A DNA stretch of 5,231 bases, taken from Lysobacterales bacterium (GTDB lineage: Bacteria; Pseudomonadota; Gammaproteobacteria; Xanthomonadales; Rhodanobacteraceae). The notes under the pieces were generated by a model. That model did no database searches. It was given only the letters and a program-made list of their open reading frames with translations, and was not told the DNA's origin. Position 1 is the first letter of the stretch. Each line of letters begins with the position of its first letter. Shown here piece after piece: positions 1 to 5,231 of the stretch. The position numbers and the translations under genes are program-made. The DNA lies in contig JAAFHE010000323.1 of assembly GCA_013298265.1 (NCBI GenBank), forward strand, positions 1-5,231, read 5' to 3'.

Positions 1-839
1 TGTGCGCGCAGGCGCTCCCCAACGCGTTCGGCCAGCCGGGCCAGCCAGGACAGAGCCTGCTCCAAAGTGGTCAGGTCGGTGACAAAAGTGGTCTCCGCAC
101 TGACAGATTTTTCCGCCGCTTCCGCGTCGACAGCGCGATCATCAAGCCCTCGCGCCAGCCGCTGCCAGTGCTCGGCCTGGTTGCCACAGGCCTGACGCAG
201 ACGGCGCGGCTCGGCAAAGCGCAGCTCGCCCACGGTACGTATGCCCAGGCGATGCAGGTCGGCTTCAGCCACCTTGCCTATGGTCCAGAGCCGTCCGACG
301 GGCAGCGGATCGAGCAGCGCATGGACCTGCTCCGGCCGCACGCGCAGGAACCCATCGGGCTTGGACAGCTCGCTCGCCAGCTTGGCCAATAGCTTGTTGT
401 GCGCCATGCCGACTGACGCAACCAGACCGGTACGGCTGAAGATCTCCTGCTTCAAGAAGCGGCCGATATTCTCGACCTCGCCGCCGAACAGGCGAAGGCT
501 GCGCGTGACGTCCATGAAGGCCTCGTCCAGCGACAGGCCTTCGATCTGCGGTGTTGCTTCTCCGAACACGCTGAAGACCTCGGCCGAGATCTCCTTGTAC
601 CGGGCCATCCGCACAGGCACGAACAGTGCTTGCGGGCAGAGCTTCTTTGCCGTCATGGTCGGCATGGCCGAGCGCACGCCGAAACGGCGCGCCTCGTAGC
701 TCGCGGTAGACACGACGCTGCGCGGACCCAGTTCACCGACCACCAGCGGCAGGCCGCGCCACTGCGGGTGATCGAGCACTTCAATCGCCGCATAGAACGC
801 GTCCATGTCGACGTGGATGATGGAACGTCCGGTATGCAT
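1..839 (-). CDS. dinB: DNA polymerase IV (Y-family translesion polymerase), 3' end outside window
   Basis: Reading the minus strand from ATG at 839-837 gives 279 uninterrupted residues; the gene runs off the left edge, and the family is usually about 350-360 residues. The N-terminus holds the palm motif IIHVDMDAFYAAIE (about residues 7-20) with metal-binding D11 and a tyrosine (Y16) at the steric-gate position. SLDEAFMD (103-110) supplies catalytic D105 and E106. SVGMAHNKLLAKLASELSKP (142-161) is the typical conserved finger/palm segment. A helix-hairpin-helix-like thumb stretch (LWTIGKVAEADLHRLGI, 184-200) follows, and the little-finger domain starts near 245 (KSVSAETTF). The enzyme extends primers past lesions in the cytoplasm with low fidelity and is often SOS-induced. 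I chose this ATG because it lies just before the conserved core; the Shine-Dalgarno is weak (only a GGG near -5). I saw no LexA-type CTG-N10-CAG box upstream. It is divergent from yciO. The family call is very secure. Confidence 0.96.
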   Translation of the reverse strand, partial: MHTGRSIIHVDMDAFYAAIEVLDHPQWRGLPLVVGELGPRSVVSTASYEARRFGVRSAMPTMTAKKLCPQALFVPVRMARYKEISAEVFSVFGEATPQIEGLSLDEAFMDVTRSLRLFGGEVENIGRFLKQEIFSRTGLVASVGMAHNKLLAKLASELSKPDGFLRVRPEQVHALLDPLPVGRLWTIGKVAEADLHRLGIRTVGELRFAEPRRLRQACGNQAEHWQRLARGLDDRAVDAEAAEKSVSAETTFVTDLTTLEQALSWLARLAERVGERLRA

Positions 840-892
840 GTGCCCAGTTTGCCGCGCTTGACGAATTTCGTCTGCGTGCCCAGGCTCACCGG
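840..892. promoter_or_regulatory. Divergent intergenic region between dinB and yciO
   Basis: These 53 bases must hold the start signals of dinB (leftward) and at least some of those of yciO (rightward), unless promoters lie inside the facing genes. A TTGACG hexamer at 858-863 resembles a sigma-70 -35 box for yciO, but the hexamer 17 bases further on (CAGGCT, 881-886) is a poor -10, so I do not call a promoter. An 8-base direct repeat GTGCCCAG occurs at 840-847 and 876-883, and a perfect palindrome lies between the copies. No strong Shine-Dalgarno precedes yciO. Confidence 0.45.
860..872. repeat. Perfect inverted repeat, possible operator
   Basis: GACGAA-T-TTCGTC has two 6-base arms around a single central T. 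It sits in the short divergent gap and overlaps the -35-like TTGACG at 858-863. A one-base centre rules out an RNA hairpin and fits a protein-binding dyad if it is functional. Its arms do not match the LexA consensus I know, and chance occurrence cannot be excluded. Confidence 0.35.
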
Positions 893-1510
893 ATGACCTT
901 GCGCTTACAGATCCACCCGGACAACCCGCAGACGCGCCTGATCGGCCAGGCCGTCGCCGTGCTGGACCGCGGCGGGCTCATCGCCTACCCCACCGACTCG
1001 GGATACGCATTGGGTTGGCGTCTGGCCGCCCAGCCGGCGCAGGAGCGCGTGGCGCGACTACGAAAGCTGGACAGCAGGCATAACTTCACTTTAATCTGTC
1101 GCCACTTGAGTGAGGTCGGCGCGTATGCCCGCATGCACGATGCGGCATTCCGAATGATCCGATCCCTGACTCCTGGCCCCTACACATTCCTTCTCCCTGC
1201 GGCTGCCGATGTTCCCCGGCACCTCAAGCAGGCCAAGAAACGTTCCGTAGGCGTCCGCATTCCGGACCATCGCGTAGCACTGGCGTTGGTCGAAGCATTG
1301 GGCGAGCCGCTCTCGAGCTCCAGCCTGATACTGCCGGACGAGGACATGGCCGGCTGGGAAGTCGATGACCTGTACGACCATGTAAATTCCGCCGTCGACC
1401 TGTTTGTCGACAGCGGTTTCTGCGGCAACGAACCGACGACCGTGATCGACCTCCTGGACGACACGCCCCGGCTCGTACGCCAGGGCAAGGGCGAAGTGCC
1501 TTTCGCCTGA
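893..1510 (+). CDS. yciO: YciO, paralogue of the TsaC/Sua5 (YrdC-fold) family
   Basis: The 205-residue product is close in length and sequence to E. coli YciO (about 206). Shared stretches include IHPDNPQ (7-13), YPTDSGYALG (32-41), HNFTLICR (63-70), PGPYTFLLP (94-102), KKRSVGVRIPDH (115-126), ALGEPLSSSSL (135-145) and PTTVIDLLDDTP (181-192). The YrdC fold binds RNA and nucleotides. True TsaC/Sua5 makes threonylcarbamoyl-AMP for tRNA t6A and uses KxR and SxN residues. By my alignment these read R57-K-L59 and S144-L-I146 here, as in other YciO proteins, so t6A synthesis should not be assumed. The exact role of YciO is unsettled. The ATG at 893 aligns with the E. coli start, though no strong Shine-Dalgarno is visible. 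Two rare TTA leucine codons occur (residues 5 and 67), the only in-frame ones I noticed in this window. E. coli also keeps yciO close to rluB, which supports old linkage. Confidence 0.93.
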   Translation: MTLRLQIHPDNPQTRLIGQAVAVLDRGGLIAYPTDSGYALGWRLAAQPAQERVARLRKLDSRHNFTLICRHLSEVGAYARMHDAAFRMIRSLTPGPYTFLLPAAADVPRHLKQAKKRSVGVRIPDHRVALALVEALGEPLSSSSLILPDEDMAGWEVDDLYDHVNSAVDLFVDSGFCGNEPTTVIDLLDDTPRLVRQGKGEVPFA

Positions 1511-1586
1511 ACACGATGGAATCGGCCTGCAGGGCCCGCATGCCGCGGTGAGCGCGGCGAACAGCGTAGAGACCAGCATCCGCTAG
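1511..1586 (+). other. Gap between yciO and scpA with a small hairpin
   Basis: The 76-base gap holds a possible stem GCCGCG (1542-1547) / CGCGGC (1553-1558) with a 5-base loop. No T-run follows, so it is not a convincing intrinsic terminator. An SbfI-type palindrome CCTGCAGG lies at 1526-1533. I saw no good -35/-10 pair. Whether yciO and scpA are cotranscribed cannot be decided from this gap. Confidence 0.3.
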
Positions 1587-2498
1587 ATGAGCACCGAGTC
1601 TGCCGAGCAACTCGCGCCCAGCGAGGGCCAAGGCATTTTCACGCCCGTACCACAGCAGCAGGAAATGCCGCTGGCGATCGTGAGAGGCCAGCCCGTGCTG
1701 CAGATGCCGCAGGATCTCTATATTCCGCCGGACGCTCTCGAAGTCATCCTGGAGGCGTTCGAAGGTCCGCTTGACCTGCTGCTTTACCTGATCCGCCGGC
1801 AGAATCTCGACATTCTGGACATACCGGTCGCCGAGATCACGCGTCAGTACGTCGACTACATCGAGCTGATGCAGAACCTCAAGCTCGAGCTCGCCGCCGA
1901 ATACCTGGTCATGGCCGCCATCCTGGCCGAGATCAAATCGCGCCTGCTGCTGCCTAGGCCACCGGATGCGGAAGGCATAGAGGACGATCCACGCGCGGAA
2001 CTCATCCGCCGCCTGCAGGAATACGAGCGATTCAAGAAAGCCTCGGTCGACATCGAGGCAATGCCACGACTTGAGCGTGACCTGTCGCTGGCCTCGGCCT
2101 TCGTGCCCGACCGCAGCGTCGTGCGGCTGCCGCCGCCAGTGGACCTGAAAGAACTGCTGCTCGCGCTGAAGGACGTGCTGCGCCGCGCCGACCTGACCGG
2201 GAATCATGCGATCCAGCGCGAGGCTCTGTCGGTACGCCAGCGCATGAGCGATGTGCTGGGCCGCCTCGGCGACGGCGCATTCCACCGCTTCGAAAGCCTG
2301 TTCAATCCTGAAGAAGGACGCCGCGGCATCGTCGTCACCTTCCTTGCCATGCTCGAACTGGCCAAGGAAACACTGATCGAGATCATGCAGAACGATGTAC
2401 CCGGACCAATCTATATCAAAGCCCTAGTCGTCGACGGCGAGCAGCCAGCCCTGACGGCCGATGGCGATGACGCGGCCGACGTGATGGAAGTCCCTTGA
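1587..2498 (+). CDS. scpA: Segregation and condensation protein A (SMC kleisin)
   Basis: The 303-residue product is the kleisin that bridges the two SMC heads and binds a ScpB dimer, forming the complex that compacts and segregates the chromosome. The family signature FEGPLDLLLYLI is at 58-69, followed by RRQNLDILDIPVAEITRQY (70-88) and the helix EYLVMAAILAEIKSRLLLP (105-123). These form the N-terminal SMC-neck-binding part. An E/R-rich middle links to the C-terminal winged-helix part (about 225-280, including GIVVTFLAMLELAK, 247-260) that contacts the SMC cap. At 303 residues it is longer than the usual 240-260. The extra length is a 48-residue, partly Pro/Gln-rich N-terminus (PQQQEMPLA and PQDLYIPPDALEVI), which I recall from xanthomonad ScpA. 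The start is fixed at or after 1587 because an in-frame TAG lies directly before it (1584-1586); later in-frame ATGs would cut this extension. The Shine-Dalgarno is poor. The gene ends inside the scpB start. Confidence 0.96.
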   Translation: MSTESAEQLAPSEGQGIFTPVPQQQEMPLAIVRGQPVLQMPQDLYIPPDALEVILEAFEGPLDLLLYLIRRQNLDILDIPVAEITRQYVDYIELMQNLKLELAAEYLVMAAILAEIKSRLLLPRPPDAEGIEDDPRAELIRRLQEYERFKKASVDIEAMPRLERDLSLASAFVPDRSVVRLPPPVDLKELLLALKDVLRRADLTGNHAIQREALSVRQRMSDVLGRLGDGAFHRFESLFNPEEGRRGIVVTFLAMLELAKETLIEIMQNDVPGPIYIKALVVDGEQPALTADGDDAADVMEVP

Positions 2499-2500
2499 TG
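2486..2500 (+). promoter_or_regulatory. scpB ribosome binding site and overlapping stop/start
   Basis: GGAAG at 2486-2490 lies seven bases before the ATG at 2498-2500. The scpA stop TGA (2496-2498) shares its A with that ATG. This decides between the ATG and an in-frame TTG at 2495, which would lie too near the Shine-Dalgarno, and it suggests that ribosomes ending scpA re-start on scpB. Confidence 0.75.
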
Positions 2501-3514
2501 GATCCGCAACTGCTCAAGCGTGCGATCGAGGCCATCCTGCTCGCGGCAGCCCAGCCGCTGTCGCTGACTCAGCTCGCCGCGCTGTTCACCGAAGAAGAAG
2601 CTGTCAACAACGACCAATTGATCGCGGCGCTGCAGGCCCTGGCCGACGACTGCGCGGAACGCGGCATCGAACTCAAGGAAGTCGCTTCAGGCTACCGCTA
2701 TCAGATCCGCGAAGACGTGCACCACTGGGTCACGCGCCTGTGGACCGAACGACCGACCAAGTATTCACGCGCACTGCTAGAAACCCTGGCCCTGATCGCC
2801 TATCGTCAGCCGATCACACGCGCCGAGATTGAGCAGATCCGCGGAGTGGCGGTGTCGTCGTCCATCGTCAAGACGCTGGAAGAACGTGAGTGGATCCGCG
2901 TCGTCGGCTACCGCGACGTGCCCGGACGCCCTGCCCTGTTCGGCACATCACGCATCTTTCTCGACTATTTCAATCTGAGGTCGCTGGACGAACTGCCGCC
3001 GCTGGCGGACATCCGCGACCTCGACGAATACGATCCGCAGATGGATCTGGCTCCAGTCATGCGTCCGTCGCTTGATCTGCCGCCTGAAGAAGAGGATGCA
3101 CTACCGTCCGCGGCGGCGTCCGTTGAGGACGAAATGACAGCCGCCCACGCTACAGAAAAAATCGCGACTGCTGCTGAAACGCACGCCAGCGCCGCCGAGA
3201 CCGATGACGCGGTCGATGCCGTCGCGAGCGAGACCTTTGAGCCGCTACCAGTAAGTGATGCGGGATCCGTCGTTCACGAAGCCGCCGGAGACTCCGGAGC
3301 CGAAGACGACGATGACGCAACCGCGAGCAGCGGCGCGTCGGCACAATTTCCCGTCGACGATGACCTCGCAGGCCGCGATCCACCGGCTTCCGCCCCCCTC
3401 CATTTCGATCCACCCGATCCCAATCCACCCGATCCCGATTTCCCCTCGGACGACAGCGACGTCGATCCGACCGACACCACGACGTCAGACGACGTCCCGG
3501 AGCACACCGCATGA
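2498..3514 (+). CDS. scpB: Segregation and condensation protein B with long acidic C-terminal tail
   Basis: The product is 338 residues from the ATG at 2498. Residues 1-185 are a normal ScpB: a first winged helix (about 1-80, LLKRAIEAILLAAAQPLSL, then GYRYQIRED at 65-73) and a second one (about 85-160). The second holds the hallmark YSRALLETLALIAYRQPITR (89-108), IRGVAVSSSIVKTL (114-127) and GRPALFGTS (143-151). ScpB dimerises and binds the middle of ScpA in the SMC complex. The usual family length is about 170-220. Residues from about 196 to 338 are extra, low in complexity and very acidic: I count about 39 D/E against 2 K/R (K221, R293), with AEDDDD (268-273) and a Pro/Asp run at 304-314. 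This part is probably disordered and has no domain I recognise. It is in frame without a break and overlaps rluB by four bases. Family certain; tail role unknown. Confidence 0.95.
   Translation: MDPQLLKRAIEAILLAAAQPLSLTQLAALFTEEEAVNNDQLIAALQALADDCAERGIELKEVASGYRYQIREDVHHWVTRLWTERPTKYSRALLETLALIAYRQPITRAEIEQIRGVAVSSSIVKTLEEREWIRVVGYRDVPGRPALFGTSRIFLDYFNLRSLDELPPLADIRDLDEYDPQMDLAPVMRPSLDLPPEEEDALPSAAASVEDEMTAAHATEKIATAAETHASAAETDDAVDAVASETFEPLPVSDAGSVVHEAAGDSGAEDDDDATASSGASAQFPVDDDLAGRDPPASAPLHFDPPDPNPPDPDFPSDDSDVDPTDTTTSDDVPEHTA
3407..3436 (+). repeat. Tandem 15-base repeat in the scpB tail
   Basis: Two adjacent 15-base units (3407-3421 and 3422-3436) differ only at the first base (G or A). 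They encode DPPDP and NPPDP. The unit is a multiple of three, so copy-number change would leave the reading frame intact. It looks like a recent local duplication. Confidence 0.8.
3499..3513 (+). promoter_or_regulatory. rluB ribosome binding site and ATGA overlap
   Basis: GGAG at 3499-3502 lies eight bases before the rluB ATG at 3511-3513, inside the last codons of scpB. The scpB stop is 3512-3514, giving a 4-base ATGA overlap typical of coupled translation. In the rluB frame the nearest upstream stop is TGA at 3361-3363, and I find no ATG, GTG or TTG between it and 3511, so the start is well fixed. Confidence 0.78.
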
Positions 3515-5231
3515 CCGCCGCACCCCGCCGCACACTCACCCTCAAGCGCACCCAGACCGACGACAACGCAACCGTCGTCGAGGAACGCCTGCACAAGGTC
3601 CTGGCCAACGCCGGCCTCGGATCCCGCCGGTTGCTGGAACAGCGCATCCAGAACGGAGAGATCTCGGTCAACGGCACGCCGGCGACAATCGGCCTGAGCG
3701 TCAAGAGCGGCGATCGCGTCGAACTCGACGGCAAGCTGTTCGTCGTTATCCGCGACGACGCGGAGCAGGCCCAGGTGCTGGTCTACCACAAGCCTGAGGG
3801 TGTGGTGACCACGCGCGAAGACCCGGAAGGCCGCCCCACCGTGTTCGAGCAGCTGCCGCGCCTCAAGGGCCAGCGCTGGATCGCGGTCGGCCGTCTCGAC
3901 ATCAACACCACTGGCCTGTTGCTGCTGACCACCGACGGCAACCTGGCCAATGCGCTGATGCATCCGTCCAGCGAAATAGAGCGCGAGTACATCTGCCGCG
4001 TACATGGCGAGGTGCCCGACGAGGCACTGGAACGCCTCAAGGCAGGCATCGAGCTCGACGATGGCCCGGCCCATTTCGACGACATCGGCGTGATCAGCCG
4101 CAGCGGCAGCCATTCCTGGTTCCGCGTCGTCATCAAGGAAGGCCGCAATCGTGAAGTGCGCCGGCTCTGGGATGCCGCTGGTTTCCTGGTCAGCCGCCTC
4201 AAGCGCGTGCGCTACGGCACGGTCGAGCTGCCGCGTCCGCTCAAGCGCGGTCATTCGCAGGAACTCGATGCGGAAGACACGAAGGCGCTGCGCGAGATTT
4301 GCGGCGCTACGCAGGGCGAGCCGACGCTGACCTTGCAACCGGTCATTCATCAGCGCCGCGCCAGCCAGGCCGCGGTCACCGAATACCGCCCCTCACCGCG
4401 TACCGGCCAGCAGGCATGGGTCGGCGCCGACCGCGCCGAGGCGCGCGAGCTGACACGCTTTGATCGCATCCGCGACGACGCGCCGGGCCGGCCGGGACGT
4501 GGCGGTCCACGCGGACCCAAGCGTTTCGGTGCAGGCGCAGGCGCAGGCGCTGGCGCACCGCGAGGTGCAGGGCCGGGCCGTGGCGGTCGTGCGGTCGACG
4601 GCAATACCGACAAGCCGCAGCGCCGCCCTTCAACCGGGCGCCGCGGCGCCGCGCCGGGCCAGGAAGTGGTCATGCAGCGTACCTGGTCGGCCGGCGACGA
4701 ATTCAATCGCGGCGCCAACCGCGGCAGCGGCGGTCCTGGCGGACCCGGCCGCGGTGCGCCGCCGCGAGGTCCGCGCGGCGACGGTGCGCCCCCACGCGGT
4801 CCCCGCGGCGAAGGTGGCGCCCGCGATGGCGGCGGTAACCGCAACGCCTGGGGCAATGACAATCGCGGCAACATTGGCACGCGTCCACCAGGCGGCGACG
4901 ACACACGCGGCAACCGCGGCGGCCTTCCCTACGGCCATCCAGGCGGCGCCGATCACGGCAATCGAGCAGAGCCTAACGGCAACCGTGTCGGTTATGGCGA
5001 ACGCTCGGGTAATCGTGGACCCGGCGATCGTGGCTCCTCACCGTACGGCGAACGCACGGCGCGCGGTCCGGGCGGACGTCCCGGCGGCGGCCGGCCACCA
5101 GGCGGCAACAACCGACCGGGCGGCAATCGCCCCGCCGGTGGCGGCGGCGCAAGGCCCGCGGGTGGCGCACGTCCTGCTGGTGGCGGGCGTCCTCCAGGTG
5201 GCGGGCGTCCCGGTGGCAACCGCGGCGGCGG
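3511..5231 (+). CDS. rluB: 23S rRNA pseudouridine synthase RluB with long Gly/Arg/Pro-rich tail, 3' end outside window
   Basis: At least 573 residues are encoded and the frame is still open at the edge; E. coli RluB is about 290. After a short basic leader comes an S4 RNA-binding domain (about 25-72, RLHKVLANAGLGSRR at 26-40). The RsuA/RluB/E/F-type catalytic domain follows (about 88-270), with YHKPEG (92-97), DPEGRPTVFEQLP (104-116), GRLDINTTGLLLLTTDGN (127-144) and EGRNREVRRLW (210-220). D130 in GRLD is the expected catalytic aspartate. RluB converts one uridine (U2605, E. coli numbering) near the peptidyl transferase centre to pseudouridine. From about 327 to 573 the protein is low-complexity Gly/Pro/Arg/Asn with RGG-like motifs (GRGG at 329-332, PGRGGR at 355-360, NRGG at 468-471). 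I count about 43 R/K, only two of them Lys, against 16 D/E. This tail is probably disordered and RNA-binding, by analogy with RGG boxes. Enzyme call very secure; tail function inferred. Confidence 0.95.
   Translation, partial: MTAAPRRTLTLKRTQTDDNATVVEERLHKVLANAGLGSRRLLEQRIQNGEISVNGTPATIGLSVKSGDRVELDGKLFVVIRDDAEQAQVLVYHKPEGVVTTREDPEGRPTVFEQLPRLKGQRWIAVGRLDINTTGLLLLTTDGNLANALMHPSSEIEREYICRVHGEVPDEALERLKAGIELDDGPAHFDDIGVISRSGSHSWFRVVIKEGRNREVRRLWDAAGFLVSRLKRVRYGTVELPRPLKRGHSQELDAEDTKALREICGATQGEPTLTLQPVIHQRRASQAAVTEYRPSPRTGQQAWVGADRAEARELTRFDRIRDDAPGRPGRGGPRGPKRFGAGAGAGAGAPRGAGPGRGGRAVDGNTDKPQRRPSTGRRGAAPGQEVVMQRTWSAGDEFNRGANRGSGGPGGPGRGAPPRGPRGDGAPPRGPRGEGGARDGGGNRNAWGNDNRGNIGTRPPGGDDTRGNRGGLPYGHPGGADHGNRAEPNGNRVGYGERSGNRGPGDRGSSPYGERTARGPGGRPGGGRPPGGNNRPGGNRPAGGGGARPAGGARPAGGGRPPGGGRPGGNRGG
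4528..4557 (+). repeat. Gly-Ala dipeptide repeat in the rluB tail
   Basis: Five consecutive Gly-Ala pairs (residues 340-349) are encoded by near-identical hexamers, including three exact GCAGGC copies at 4531-4548. Such hexamer runs can gain or lose units by slippage without breaking the frame. Confidence 0.8.
4753..4812 (+). repeat. Tandem 30-base repeat in the rluB tail
   Basis: Units 4753-4782 and 4783-4812 encode GAPPRGPRGD and GAPPRGPRGE (residues 415-434). The bases differ at a few positions, mostly third codon positions, which suggests an older duplication kept by selection on the protein sequence. Confidence 0.8.
5143..5214 (+). repeat. Four tandem 18-base units in the rluB tail
   Basis: Four 18-base units encode GGARPA, GGARPA, GGGRPP and GGGRPG (residues 545-568). 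The last two begin with an identical 14-base core, GGTGGCGGGCGTCC (5179-5192 and 5197-5210). The array reaches almost to the window edge and may continue beyond it. Confidence 0.8.

Noticed and set aside
168..896. Plus-strand open frames opposite dinB
   Set aside because: The minus strand encodes a Pol IV with all expected catalytic motifs; the plus-strand translations match nothing I recognise.
1516..1551. Eleven-codon open frame in the yciO-scpA gap
   Set aside because: It has no Shine-Dalgarno, no leader-peptide feature such as repeated regulatory codons, and a length expected by chance.
1542..1558. Intrinsic terminator after yciO
   Set aside because: The stem is only six pairs and no T-run follows.
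1224..2285. Minus-strand open frame of 353 codons opposite yciO/scpA
   Set aside because: It lies antisense to two securely identified genes, its translation has no recognisable domain, and long antisense frames are common in GC-rich DNA.
3156..3161. A6 run in the scpB tail as a programmed slippage site leading into rluB
   Set aside because: The run is short and not a proper slippery heptamer, and the rluB frame has a stop at 3361-3363, so slipping here could not create a ScpB-RluB fusion.
3255..3797. Plus-strand open frame of 180 codons in a third frame across the scpB/rluB junction
   Set aside because: It is a Pro/Arg/Thr-rich shadow of the low-complexity scpB tail and the rluB start, with no sign of selection on this frame.
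3274..4350. Minus-strand open frame of 358 codons opposite scpB/rluB
   Set aside because: It spans the junction of two well-supported coding genes on the other strand, has no family motif, and its composition mirrors the sense codons.
4350..5219. Several Pro/Arg/Ala-rich minus-strand frames opposite the rluB tail
   Set aside because: They are the complement of Gly/Arg codon repeats. The plus-strand frame continues without a stop from the RluB enzyme, which explains the sequence.
4489..5231. Collagen-like or surface protein fused to RluB
   Set aside because: There is no regular Gly-X-Y periodicity over any length, no signal peptide and no membrane segment; the tail is better described as RGG-like and irregular.

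Overview
This is an ordinary core-chromosome stretch of a GC-rich gammaproteobacterium. The gene order, the ScpA N-terminus and the GC-ending codon preference fit the order Xanthomonadales (Lysobacterales), though genus cannot be told from this window. ScpAB together with a YciO and an RluB that read much like the E. coli proteins points to a gammaproteobacterium that uses SMC-ScpAB rather than MukBEF. No mobile element, tRNA, rRNA, CRISPR array or phage gene is visible.

Layout: positions 839 down to 1 (minus strand) encode the first 279 residues of DNA polymerase IV (dinB); its end lies beyond the left edge. A 53-base gap (840-892) separates it from a divergent plus-strand run: yciO (893-1510), a 76-base gap, scpA (1587-2498), scpB (2498-3514) and rluB (3511 to beyond the right edge). 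scpA/scpB share one base (TGATG) and scpB/rluB share four (ATGA), so the last three genes are almost certainly one translationally coupled transcript. yciO may be its first gene or a separate unit.

Functions: Pol IV is an error-prone translesion polymerase. YciO is a paralogue of the tRNA t6A enzyme TsaC/Sua5 and lacks key residues of that enzyme. ScpA and ScpB are the kleisin and the winged-helix partner of the SMC chromosome-organising complex. RluB makes a pseudouridine in 23S rRNA. The operon thus joins chromosome compaction and ribosome modification, a grouping known in many bacteria.

The unusual material is in the C-terminal tails. ScpB carries about 140 extra residues that are strongly acidic (about 39 D/E against 2 K/R). 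RluB carries at least 247 extra residues rich in Gly, Pro, Arg and Asn, with RGG-like motifs and in-frame tandem repeats, still open at the window edge. I found no clearly new system; the best leads are these two oppositely charged tails, proline-rich stall-type motifs near the end of scpB, and a small perfect palindrome in the dinB/yciO divergent gap.
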